From NCBI GenBank assembly GCA_964361785.1, contig CAYIBX010000018.1, positions 1-22,582 of the forward strand: DNA of 22,582 nt, written 5' to 3'. The notes under the pieces were generated by a model. It was not told where the DNA came from. It saw nothing but the letters and a program-made list of their open reading frames with translations, and ran no database searches. The position numbers were made by a program, and so were the translations under genes. Below are positions 1 to 6,429 of this stretch, in pieces (position 1 is the stretch's first letter; each line of letters starts with the position of its first letter). Source of the DNA: UBA927 sp964361785. GTDB lineage: Bacteria; Patescibacteriota; Microgenomatia; UBA10105; UBA927.

Positions 1-180
1 TGCTACTGTATTATCAGCAATCTCACTAGTCCCTACAGCTCCTGCGGCAATATCTACCGCTGTAATAGTATCCAAAAGAATATCTCCAGTTGCTACTGTA
101 TTATCAGCAATCTCACTAGTCCCTACAGCTCCTGCGGCAATATCTGCAGCTAAAATAGTATCTAAAGCAATATCTCCAGT
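1..180 (-). repeat. 90-bp in-frame tandem repeat (30-residue protein repeat)
   Basis: Bases 1-90 and 91-180 are two copies of a 90-bp unit. The first 55 bases are identical and there are about 7 differences overall. Both are in the frame of the fibre-like gene and encode a repeat with the core AGAVGTSEIADNTVATGDI. The array is entered at base 1, so more copies probably lie to the left. The period is a multiple of 3, so copy number can change without a frameshift. Confidence 0.85.
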
Positions 181-870
181 TAGAATAGTACTATCAAGAA
201 GATCCGTAGTCTCGATACAGCCAGTACAGGTTATGGTGTTGTTTGATAAGACTAGGGTTCCAGTTGAAGTTGTCGTGCCATCAATTAGTAAATTATTATC
301 ACCAGCGTCGCTATCACCGCCAATGTGTAAACCGCCATTGACACTTAGTTTTGATAATGGTGCTGTCGTCCCGATGCCGACGAGGCCGGTGCTTCCAACC
401 TCTAATCCCGTGTAGGCAATATTATAAGCTTGCGATGTAACTGTTTGAGAAGTTGAAACGGTAAGAGTTGTTATATTAGTAAAGGCAGTGATAGTACCTG
501 CGCTAACACCATTGGCATAGACTAATTGCGAACCTACCATAGCGCTGGTGAAAGTCGTATCTACACCGGTAACAGTGGTAAGTGATTGTGATACTGTGCC
601 TGTACTATATTGAGTTGGAGTAACAGAAAGTATGCCACTTGGCGCTATTGTCCCGATGCCGACGGAGCCGATGACGATAAGCGACGGATCTGCTGCTGGA
701 TCCAGATAATACGACGCGTTTATGCTATCGGTCATTTTTCCCGCCAATACTGCGGTGCCGATAATTTGTCCTCCCCCTGAGAGATCAAGGTCTACCACTC
801 CCTCTACCGCATACGCAGTTTTTGGTGCTAAAAGCAACAAAAAAAATAGGAATAATAGTTTACGGGTCAT
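1..870 (-). CDS. Secreted fibre-like surface protein, N-terminal part (C-terminus beyond left edge)
   Basis: Reading leftwards from the ATG at 870-868 there are 290 codons without a stop, so the gene continues past base 1. The N-terminus is a signal peptide: basic MTRK, a Leu/Phe-rich core, and a likely cut after AYA near residue 21. The rest is Thr/Ser/Gly-rich with beta-forming repeats. VGIGT occurs twice, the second time as VGIGTTAPLSKL; this motif is common in phage-tail-fibre-like proteins and CPR surface proteins, often ahead of an S74-type chaperone domain, which would lie outside this window. The visible C-terminal part becomes 30-residue repeats (DIAAGAVGTSEIADNTV core). Its start lies 2 bp after the stop of the 873-1238 gene, so the two are probably co-transcribed. 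An in-frame upstream ATG at 882 would overlap that gene. The role is unknown; an exported adhesin or fibre is inferred. Confidence 0.8.
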   Translation of the reverse strand, partial: MTRKLLFLFFLLLLAPKTAYAVEGVVDLDLSGGGQIIGTAVLAGKMTDSINASYYLDPAADPSLIVIGSVGIGTIAPSGILSVTPTQYSTGTVSQSLTTVTGVDTTFTSAMVGSQLVYANGVSAGTITAFTNITTLTVSTSQTVTSQAYNIAYTGLEVGSTGLVGIGTTAPLSKLSVNGGLHIGGDSDAGDNNLLIDGTTTSTGTLVLSNNTITCTGCIETTDLLDSTILTGDIALDTILAADIAAGAVGTSEIADNTVATGDILLDTITAVDIAAGAVGTSEIADNTVA

Positions 871-872
871 AT

Positions 873-1238
873 TTATGGACATCGTTTTACTTTGTCTGCA
901 CACGATTTAAGACACTTAGGATCTGCAAAGGTCACCGGACACCCTGATTTTCCTTTTTCATCAGCTAGGTTACAAATTCCCAATGGATCACACACATAAT
1001 TTCCCGGACCTTTGTCTGGCGTGGGGGTAGCCAGAGGGACCGATGATGTAGGCTCAGCTTGTTGGGTATTTGTCAATGGTGATTTTGGTAGAGTTACGGT
1101 GGTAGATGTGGGACGGTATGTCCTATAGATGCGCCAACTTATGCCAGCTGACGCGATCACCATAAGAATAAAAAGTGCGGGCACCCAAATAGCCAATTTT
1201 TTGGGACTCGCGGAAGAGGAGACAGGAATATCAGTCAT
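873..1238 (-). CDS. Small membrane-anchored protein with C-terminal six-cysteine module
   Basis: 121 residues. A short cytoplasmic N-terminus precedes one transmembrane helix (about residues 15-35, ending in a basic RIYRTYR stop-transfer stretch). A Thr/Pro/Ser-rich stalk follows (about 40-78), then a compact Cys-rich domain (79-121) with cysteines at 83, 89, 100, 109, 113 and 120. The domain therefore faces outward. Its last five cysteines have exactly the spacing seen at the C-terminus of the pilin-like protein at 4665-5390. No named family is recognised. The gene lies just upstream of the fibre-like gene (2-bp gap), suggesting an operon. Start chosen: ATG at 1238; no strong ribosome binding site is visible. 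Function unknown; a disulfide-stabilised surface domain is inferred. Confidence 0.75.
   Translation of the reverse strand: MTDIPVSSSASPKKLAIWVPALFILMVIASAGISWRIYRTYRPTSTTVTLPKSPLTNTQQAEPTSSVPLATPTPDKGPGNYVCDPLGICNLADEKGKSGCPVTFADPKCLKSCADKVKRCP
876..1004 (-). other. Six-cysteine extracellular module, copy A
   Basis: Encodes residues 79-121 of the anchored protein. Pattern: GNYxCxP, then C-N-x8-G-C-x3-F-A-x3-C-x3-C-x6-C. The same pattern with identical spacings over the last five cysteines ends the pilin-like protein (copy B, 5226-5387). Both copies follow a Pro/Thr-rich linker. Confidence 0.7.
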
Positions 1239-1260
1239 AGAAATTTTTTACTCTAAATTT

Positions 1261-1289
1261 AGCATGCTACATTATAGTATTATTGTCAA
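1261..1289 (-). promoter_or_regulatory. Possible promoter of the anchored Cys-rich protein gene
   Basis: On the minus strand a perfect TTGACA (1289-1284) lies 17 bp from CATGCT (1266-1261), a weak -10. A perfect TATAAT (1276-1271) also lies here but is badly spaced from that -35. The adjoining 15 bp (1255-1269) match 14/15 a segment just upstream of the gene at 4002-4571, supporting a regulatory role. Which hexamer acts as the -10 is undecided. Confidence 0.35.
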
Positions 1290-1372
1290 TGTTCTTTTTG
1301 TTAGTTGGGTAAGAAAATGGTGCCGTTATTGGCATATTTGAGATTGGTCGGGGATGAGTTGGCGTAAGAATA

Positions 1373-2590
1373 TTAGAGCGCGAGGAAAGGAAGAGCGGGA
1401 TGTTGAGTGATGCCGGAAATTTGAAAAGAGTCCTTAGTATTTGTTAAGAGAAGACTTTCCGCTATTTTATCGGGGATTTCACGTTGTAGTCGCAAAAGAG
1501 AGTTGGCATGAGTAGATGTAATTGTGGAAGATGATTTAATTTCGATTAAATAGAGTTTTTGATTGTCTTCTATCATAAGATCTACCTCGAGACCATCACG
1601 GGTACGCAGATAATATAAGCGAGGATCATGAAGGTGATGATAGCTACGTTTATAAAAGTCTGTGACGACCATCGTTTCAAACAGTGCGCCAAATTGAGGA
1701 CTAGAGGCAAGCGTTACTAGATCACTAATTCCCATTAAATGGGTCGCAAGACCCGTATCGGTAAAGTAAAGTTTCGGATGTTTGATGAGACGTTTGCCTA
1801 GATTTTGAAAATATTGAGGCAGGAGAATGACTTGATAACTCGCTACTAAAATAGAAAGCCAGGTTTTGGCAGTGGTAAAGGATACTCCAATATCACGGGC
1901 TAAGGCGGAAAGATCAAGAATTTGTCCTGTGCGAATGGCACAGGACTTGAGAAATGTTTGAAACTGGAGGAGATTGCCAATGTTTTTAAGATCACGTACG
2001 TCGCGCTCGAGGTAGGTTTGAATGTATGAACTGGCCCACGTTTGATAGGATAGTGATGTGTTGTTTAGTGGCTCGGGATACCCCCCAGTAAAAATATATT
2101 CGGAAGTTTGTTTGATCTTGTGGGAGAGCGGTGAATGTGGTTGAGAGAGTAGTGTGTGAATGTCTTGTGACGTTTCGCCATTGCCATGTCTTTCAGATAA
2201 AGAAAGAGGAAGAAGGGTAAGAATGGCGGCCCGGCCTGCGAGCGATTCAGTGACCCCTTTCATGAGCGTAAAATTTTGTGAGCCAGTCAATAGCCATTGC
2301 CCTGGTGTACGATCATTGTCAATTTTTTCTTTGATATACGGAAGAAGGATGGGCGCGTATTGAATTTCATCGAGAATGACTGGTTTACTGATACTATCGA
2401 TAAAACCAATAGGATCAGATGTTACACGAGATTGAATGTCTGGATTTTCGAGGTTAATGTACTGATGAGTTGAGTCAAACTCAGTGCGAAGTAGGGTAGT
2501 TTTGCCGGATTGACGTGGCCCAGTCATGACGAGAGCTGCAAAAGTTTTAACTGTATCATGGAGCTTTTTGGTGATGGTGCGGGAGTACAT
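1373..2590 (-). CDS. AAA+ ATPase of the DUF4143 family
   Basis: 405 residues from the chosen start. The N-terminal P-loop ATPase domain has Walker A GPRQSGKTT at residues 24-32, Walker B VILDEIQY near 80-87 and a sensor-like LLTGSQN. The middle has the winged-helix/DUF4143 region (YLERDVRDL, later LYFTDTGLA). The C-terminus has a restriction-endonuclease-like motif (GLEVDL followed by LIEIKSS). Length and domain order fit the family, which is common in CPR and archaea; its cellular role is poorly known. Upstream in-frame ATGs exist at 2614 and 2599. The ATG at 2590 is preferred because family members typically begin MYxR and because a promoter-like sequence ends at 2600, which would leave the other starts outside or at the very edge of the transcript. 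The gene appears to be a separate unit from the operon upstream. Confidence 0.88.
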   Translation of the reverse strand: MYSRTITKKLHDTVKTFAALVMTGPRQSGKTTLLRTEFDSTHQYINLENPDIQSRVTSDPIGFIDSISKPVILDEIQYAPILLPYIKEKIDNDRTPGQWLLTGSQNFTLMKGVTESLAGRAAILTLLPLSLSERHGNGETSQDIHTLLSQPHSPLSHKIKQTSEYIFTGGYPEPLNNTSLSYQTWASSYIQTYLERDVRDLKNIGNLLQFQTFLKSCAIRTGQILDLSALARDIGVSFTTAKTWLSILVASYQVILLPQYFQNLGKRLIKHPKLYFTDTGLATHLMGISDLVTLASSPQFGALFETMVVTDFYKRSYHHLHDPRLYYLRTRDGLEVDLMIEDNQKLYLIEIKSSSTITSTHANSLLRLQREIPDKIAESLLLTNTKDSFQISGITQHPALPFLAL

Positions 2591-2599
2591 GCTATTCAT

Positions 2600-2628
2600 A
2601 TAGTAACCCTTCATTTTCGCTTTGTCAA
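2600..2628 (-). promoter_or_regulatory. Promoter of the DUF4143 ATPase gene
   Basis: On the minus strand TTGACA (2628-2623, perfect -35), a 17-bp spacer and TACTAT (2605-2600, 4/6 match to the -10). The expected transcription start is at about 2593, nearly at the ATG at 2590, predicting a leaderless or very short-leader mRNA. Confidence 0.55.
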
Positions 2629-2637
2629 GTTGAAATT

Positions 2638-2686
2638 GCAGGGTGCAAAGCCCTGCCTGCCAGCAGGTCGTCCACCCTAAGGGTGA
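2638..2686. repeat. Short palindromic intergenic repeat (short copy of the 17951-18055 element)
   Basis: A compound element between the Cys-rich protein gene and the ATPase promoter. It contains the stem GCAGGG/CCCTGC (2638-2643 with 2651-2656), a CCTGC/GCAGG stem, and the hairpin CACCC-TAA-GGGTG (2673-2685). Both ends match the longer element at 17951-18055 on the opposite strand: GGGTGCAAAGCCCTGCC here against GGGTGCGAAGCCCTGCC there, and GTCCACCCTAAGGGTG in both. It could also end transcription of the Cys-rich protein gene. Confidence 0.65.
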
Positions 2687-2715
2687 GGAATTTTGGTTAA
2701 GCCTCTAACAACTAG

Positions 2716-3999
2716 TTAGTAACATTTGCACCCTGCGGAACTAGGTTGACATGTAGTACTACCAGTGGTGCATGAGGAGTTGGACCAGCCGTTAAGGCAG
2801 ATTTTATTAAGGCTAGAGCACCTAGCCAAGCAGGAAGAACCAGTCCCAGCATAACAGGTAGGCAGAACACAAGCACCAGAATCAACATTACAATAATAGC
2901 CGTTATCGTTGGAGCAATTGGCGTTGCTAGTGCAACTTGAGCGACAAGTTCCATTGCCCGTACAGGTGTATCCTCCACACGCTGCGTCATAGCCGTTGGC
3001 AGCAACATTACTGACTGCCACACAACTTCCTGCTGAGCATCCTCCTCCGGTTTGACACGTGCCAGCTGTCGTACAGGCACTGGATAGACCTGTCGTATTA
3101 CACGCTCCTGCTCCATTGCAGTTTCCATCCGGACCAATCCTGTTGTTGCCGGAACAGGCATTGTAGGAAGCGGTACAGTCGCTGGAGGTATCAGATCCGC
3201 TGGCGACATTCCCAAGACTGCCGATAGTAGTTCCTGTACAGCCCACTTGTGTTTTGCACGAAGTTCTCGTGACTCCTGCGGAGGCGCCTTGCGTTGATGC
3301 TGCACATTGGACTGCTGCAGTTTTACACGCTCCGGCCCCGTCACAGGTGTGATTGGCAGCAGAAACATCTAATTTATAATAACAAATATTACTTGCCCAG
3401 CCATCGTAATATTTCGTTGCCCCTCCATCACAATCAAGTCCTGCACAGTCGCTATTGGGATCAGTGCTGACGGTCGCATACGTTGGTCCACCATTTAAGC
3501 ATGTTCTACAGGTTCCGCTGTTTGCACCATTGACTGTGCATGCTGCAGTATCGTCTGCATCTGCCTGAGTGAGAGACGTCATGGTGTTTCTCCGTTTTCC
3601 ATTGGTGGGAGTAGAGCTTTGCGCGTATTGTGTAGTCGTAGATGGCCAAAGATCATTATCAGCGTCTATCATCCATAACGGCGTACCGAGTTTGATTTCT
3701 CCTCCTGAGATGATTACGATTGAGCCGCCACTGTCTGGTAGTGACAAAGAGCCAACAGCTATCGTTTGACCAGCGCTAATAGTGAGGGTAGCGCCACTTG
3801 CCACACTAAGCTCGGCAGTGTTTGGTGCAGTACCTGTCCCCGTATCTACGCCGTTAATAGTGCCAGCAAATGCACAAGAGGGGGTTATGGATATGTTGCC
3901 GCTAATTGGCACTGAGGTGCTGCAATCAGTTGCCCACACCGCACGTGGTAGGAAAAATGCGATACTAAAAAGTAGGAGAGCGATACAATATTTTTTCAT
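2716..3999 (-). CDS. Secreted cysteine-rich protein
   Basis: 427 residues. The signal peptide is clear (MKKYC, hydrophobic core, likely cut after VWA near residue 23). The first third after the signal is Ser/Thr/Gly/Ile-rich and resembles a short beta-solenoid (ISGNISI, GTINGVDTG, SGGEIKLG). An acidic IDADNDLW follows, similar to calcium-binding DxDxD loops. The remaining two thirds carry nearly all of the roughly 36 mature cysteines, with recurring CxGxGxC units (CDGAGAC, CNGAGAC, CTGNGTC). Such a density suggests many disulfides outside the cell. No named family is recognised. The start lies 2 bp after the stop of the 4002-4571 gene, so both are probably one transcript. A long overlapping frame at 2712-3368 is a shadow. 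Function unknown; surface or secreted structural protein inferred. Confidence 0.8.
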   Translation of the reverse strand: MKKYCIALLLFSIAFFLPRAVWATDCSTSVPISGNISITPSCAFAGTINGVDTGTGTAPNTAELSVASGATLTISAGQTIAVGSLSLPDSGGSIVIISGGEIKLGTPLWMIDADNDLWPSTTTQYAQSSTPTNGKRRNTMTSLTQADADDTAACTVNGANSGTCRTCLNGGPTYATVSTDPNSDCAGLDCDGGATKYYDGWASNICYYKLDVSAANHTCDGAGACKTAAVQCAASTQGASAGVTRTSCKTQVGCTGTTIGSLGNVASGSDTSSDCTASYNACSGNNRIGPDGNCNGAGACNTTGLSSACTTAGTCQTGGGCSAGSCVAVSNVAANGYDAACGGYTCTGNGTCRSSCTSNANCSNDNGYYCNVDSGACVLPTCYAGTGSSCLARCSSLNKICLNGWSNSSCTTGSTTCQPSSAGCKCY

Positions 4000-4001
4000 G
4001 T

Positions 4002-4571
4002 TTAGCGTAATGTAATAGTGATTGCATTTGTTTCTTGTCCATCTGTGGCAAAAATAATTGCGTTATAGGTATATAGATAGGTGTCATCAACCGTCCATGT
4101 TGCGGCCCATATTCCTTTGTTCGTTGTGCCGCTTGTCAACTGCATGGGTATTTCTTTGGATCTTGTATCCGTTTGCATCGTAAGTGTCGCGGTCGCGACA
4201 GGTTGAGTGCTTGAAATAGAGACACTAATTGTTTGTTGGTTTCCTTTTGTGGGGTCATACGGGTCAATTGCGCCTGTTTGAAACTGTGGACCTATTTTTT
4301 TACCGTTACTTACAGAAAATGTTTGTTTACCGCTAGGAATAGGTCTTGGTGCTTGGGTAGGGGTCGGAGGAATGTTTGTATTTATCGAGAGAGGATTTTT
4401 TGATTTTGGGATGGATAGGACGTCGAGCTGATAGACGACTACACCAAATATGAGAATGGTAACGGCAAGCGCAACATAATATATGTAATGTACTTGCGGT
4501 TTTTGAGAAGTTACAGATTTTTTTACTGAGGATTGATTTGGAGATATTTGTGAAGAGGTGACTTTTTCCAT
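4002..4571 (-). CDS. Single-pass membrane protein with Ig-like extracytoplasmic domain
   Basis: 189 residues. A polar, Ser/Gln-rich cytoplasmic N-terminus is followed by one transmembrane helix (about 28-49), a Pro/Thr-rich linker (PPTPTQAPRPIP) and a beta-rich domain. In that domain an IDPYDP motif leads into alternating hydrophobic strands, a WAATWTVDDTY stretch and a final TITLR strand, as in Ig-like/FN3-like folds. The protein would sit in the membrane with the Ig-like domain outside. It is the first gene of a two-gene unit with the Cys-rich secreted protein. It is divergent from the pilin operon, with 93 bp between the two starts, so the two may be co-regulated. The domain assignment comes from sequence pattern only; the function is unknown. 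Confidence 0.78.
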   Translation of the reverse strand: MEKVTSSQISPNQSSVKKSVTSQKPQVHYIYYVALAVTILIFGVVVYQLDVLSIPKSKNPLSINTNIPPTPTQAPRPIPSGKQTFSVSNGKKIGPQFQTGAIDPYDPTKGNQQTISVSISSTQPVATATLTMQTDTRSKEIPMQLTSGTTNKGIWAATWTVDDTYLYTYNAIIFATDGQETNAITITLR

Positions 4572-4580
4572 ACCAAATTT

Positions 4581-4610
4581 AGCATACTAACAAATTTAAC
4601 CTTGCGTCAA
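4581..4610 (-). promoter_or_regulatory. Promoter of the Ig-like membrane protein operon
   Basis: On the minus strand TTGACG (4610-4605, 5/6), an 18-bp spacer and TATGCT (4586-4581, 4/6). Nine bases separate the -10 from the ATG at 4571, so the message would be essentially leaderless. The -10 lies inside a 15-bp block (4575-4589) shared 14/15 with the region upstream of the gene at 873-1238. Confidence 0.5.
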
Positions 4611-4650
4611 GGATGGAGTTTGTGTTTTATTATCTCGTGTGCCACACTAG

Positions 4651-4660
4651 AAAAAGAGGT
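4651..4660 (+). promoter_or_regulatory. Shine-Dalgarno sequence of the pilin operon
   Basis: AAAAAGAGGT, with GAGG ending 5 bases before the ATG at 4665. This is one of the few clear ribosome binding sites in the window. It fixes the start at 4665 rather than at the upstream in-frame codon at 4602. A TATTAT (4628-4633) about 30 bp upstream could be the -10 of the operon, but no good -35 is seen. Confidence 0.65.
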
Positions 4661-4664
4661 GTTT

Positions 4665-5390
4665 ATGAATAGGCTTGGGAATATACAAAGAACACGTAGA
4701 GAGGCAGGCCTGCCTGCGCAGGCAGGTTGGACGCTTGCTGAACTTCTCATAGTTGTCGCTATTATTGCCATTTTGGCCCTTATGTTTCTTTTGGTCAATT
4801 GGAAGCGGAGTGTCTATCGGGCGCAGGATGCAGGGAGAAAGACTGATATTGCAAATATTCGTCGTGCGTTTGAAGAATACTACAATGATCACGATTGTTA
4901 TCCGACCTTAGACATCCTCAATACCTGTGAAGGTACGGGACTTAACCCATATTTATCAAAAATTCCGTGTGATCCAGTGACGAATGTACCATATATGTAT
5001 AAACCAGATAGTGATACGAATGTGTGTATTGGCAATAGAGTGTGTGCGAAACTAGAGGATTTGGCTGATCCGGACATCGGTAAACTCGGGTGTGACCCTG
5101 TGACAGGATGCGGATGGGGAGCAGGTTGGAATTATTGTTTATCAACTGGTACGACGGTGACGGCTTCTGGGTTTGTGCCAAACGTCTCACCTTCTCCGAC
5201 TCCGATACCCACGCCAGCACTTAATGGTAATTATGCATGCAGACCGGGCATTCAAATTGGCGGTATAGTCATATTAAGCGGATCATGTAACAATGTAGGA
5301 GACCCTACAGCGTTTGGTTGTCAGTATTCGTTTGCAGAGTCAGATTGTCAAAATAAATGCGGACAGATTGTGTATTGGTGTGACCGTTAA
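4665..5390 (+). CDS. Type IV pilin-like protein with C-terminal six-cysteine module
   Basis: 241 residues. The prepilin signature is AG|WTLAELLIVVAIIAIL, with predicted cleavage after Gly21 and Glu at mature position 5. The first mature residue is Trp instead of the usual Phe or Met. After the hydrophobic helix comes the usual CPR-pilin stretch (RAQDAGRKTDI, then YYNDHDCYP), a globular part with scattered cysteines, a Pro/Thr linker (about 174-184) and a Cys-rich module (188-241) shared with the anchored protein at 873-1238. The 21-residue leader is unusually long because a palindromic repeat (4709-4726) encodes its end. First gene of a three-pilin operon; the next gene starts 4 bp after its stop. 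It would be processed by a prepilin peptidase not seen in this window. Major pilin, minor pilin or pseudopilin cannot be decided. Confidence 0.85.
   Translation: MNRLGNIQRTRREAGLPAQAGWTLAELLIVVAIIAILALMFLLVNWKRSVYRAQDAGRKTDIANIRRAFEEYYNDHDCYPTLDILNTCEGTGLNPYLSKIPCDPVTNVPYMYKPDSDTNVCIGNRVCAKLEDLADPDIGKLGCDPVTGCGWGAGWNYCLSTGTTVTASGFVPNVSPSPTPIPTPALNGNYACRPGIQIGGIVILSGSCNNVGDPTAFGCQYSFAESDCQNKCGQIVYWCDR
4709..4726. repeat. 18-bp perfect palindrome inside the prepilin leader
   Basis: CCTGCCTGCGCAGGCAGG is its own reverse complement. It is preceded by a further overlapping palindrome (GGCAGGCCTGCC, 4703-4714). It encodes part of EAGLPAQAG, ending at the predicted prepilin peptidase site. It is closely related to the TGCCTGCCGGCAGGCA palindrome within leuS (13878-13893). 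Confidence 0.75.
5226..5387 (+). other. Six-cysteine extracellular module, copy B
   Basis: Encodes residues 188-241 of the first pilin-like protein. It begins GNYACRP and continues C-N-x8-G-C-x3-F-A-x3-C-x3-C-x6-C. Compared with copy A (876-1004) the spacing between the first two cysteines is longer (15 residues instead of 5); all later spacings are identical. Confidence 0.7.
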
Positions 5391-5394
5391 ATAT

Positions 5395-5922
5395 ATGAAT
5401 AGATCATGTATTATATACAAACGACAAAAAAGTATGGCGGGATTTACCCTCATGGAGCTGTTAATTGTCATCGTCATATTAGGAGTGCTGGTCGCATTTG
5501 CTACAGGAAGCTTTGCATCGTCGTTGCGTCGCGGGAGAGACAATAGAAGAAAAAATGATGTCAGGAGTGTGGCTACGTCTTTGGAAGCATATTTTAATGA
5601 TAAAGGGATTTATCCCGCCAGTAACAGCAATGGTGAGATGGTAGGGTGTGGAGCGGCAGATGCAAGTGTGTGTAGTTGGGGAGGGAAGTTTATAGACAAA
5701 AATGATACTCTTTATATGATTTTGATACCAAAAGATCCTGCTGATCAATATAGATATTATTACACGAGTACAGAGGCGGCGTATAAACTTTATGCGAAAT
5801 TGGAAAATACGCTGGACGTAGGAAGTGGCGCTAAACAAGCAGGATACGCGGGGACGAACTGTGCGGCATCCGGCACGACGATTTGCACGTATGGCATAGC
5901 GAGTCAAAATACAGAACCATGA
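5395..5922 (+). CDS. Type IV pilin-like protein
   Basis: 175 residues from the ATG at 5395. The prepilin signature is MAG|FTLMELLIVIVILGVL, with cleavage after Gly16 and Glu at mature position 5. The helix is followed by the CPR-pilin pattern RRGRDNRRKNDVRSVATSLEAY and NDKGIYP, then a small globular domain with four cysteines (in GCG, SVCSW, TNC and TIC). The ATG at 5395 is 4 bp after the preceding stop. A shorter start at 5434 (MAGF) would leave almost no leader, and longer in-frame starts (5314) overlap the first pilin gene heavily and are not favoured. Middle gene of the three-pilin operon; its TGA overlaps the next ATG. Exact role in the pilus or secretion/uptake machine is unknown. Confidence 0.85.
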   Translation: MNRSCIIYKRQKSMAGFTLMELLIVIVILGVLVAFATGSFASSLRRGRDNRRKNDVRSVATSLEAYFNDKGIYPASNSNGEMVGCGAADASVCSWGGKFIDKNDTLYMILIPKDPADQYRYYYTSTEAAYKLYAKLENTLDVGSGAKQAGYAGTNCAASGTTICTYGIASQNTEP

Positions 5923-6428
5923 TTATGAAATCTATAAAGGGTTTTAGTCTCATAGAGCTTCTTATTTCCATAGCAGTAATCGCGACGATTATAAGTCTTG
6001 CATTGCCAAATTTTTTGGGTGCACGTACGAGAGCGCGTGATACGAGGCGCAAAGGCGAGATGCAGCAATTTAAGACGGCCCTACAATTATATTATGGTGA
6101 CTATGCGGGGTATCCCGCTGATAGCGGAGGACCCATGTATGGTGAGGTGAGAGGGTGTGGTGCTTTAGGGACTACGACCTGTCCGTGTAGTGCTACCCTT
6201 GATTTTGCGGCAGGGGGAGCAGGGTGCGGGACAATATATATGAATCAGTTTCCAGATGAATTTGGAACGAGCATGTATTATTATCAAAAAAATAGCGGGA
6301 CTGATTATTGTCTCAAGGTGCCGCTTGAAAATGCCTCTGATGGAGACATAACGACCTCTCAAAATCGCTGTGCCTCTTTATGTTTAGATGATGTGTCAGG
6401 GACAGATTATGTGGTGTGCTCCGAGTAA
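5919..6428 (+). CDS. Type IV pilin-like protein
   Basis: 169 residues. The signature is MIMKSIKG|FSLIELLISIAVIATIISLALP, with an 8-residue basic leader and Glu at mature position 5. It is followed by ARTRARDTRRKGEMQQF and the Tyr-rich YYGDYAGYP segment typical of CPR pilins, then a small Cys-containing globular domain. The start codon overlaps the previous stop (ATGA at 5919-5922), indicating translational coupling. An ATG at 5925 is a possible alternative. Last gene of the operon; it ends 1 bp from the stop of the convergent giant gene, so there is no room for a separate terminator. The three pilins differ clearly beyond the N-terminal helix and so may be a set of minor pilins or pseudopilins. 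Confidence 0.85.
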   Translation: MIMKSIKGFSLIELLISIAVIATIISLALPNFLGARTRARDTRRKGEMQQFKTALQLYYGDYAGYPADSGGPMYGEVRGCGALGTTTCPCSATLDFAAGGAGCGTIYMNQFPDEFGTSMYYYQKNSGTDYCLKVPLENASDGDITTSQNRCASLCLDDVSGTDYVVCSE

Positions 6429-6429
6429 A

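Noticed and set aside
1..180. CRISPR array
   Set aside because: The repeat is 90 bp with no unique spacers and lies in frame in a coding region.
2712..3368. 218-codon minus-strand frame overlapping the Cys-rich protein gene
   Set aside because: Shadow frame; the overlapping frame has a clear signal peptide, regular cysteine units and a complete gene structure.
4602..4664. N-terminal extension of the first pilin to 4602
   Set aside because: The extension encodes a sequence unlike a pilin leader, and a good Shine-Dalgarno sits just before the ATG at 4665.
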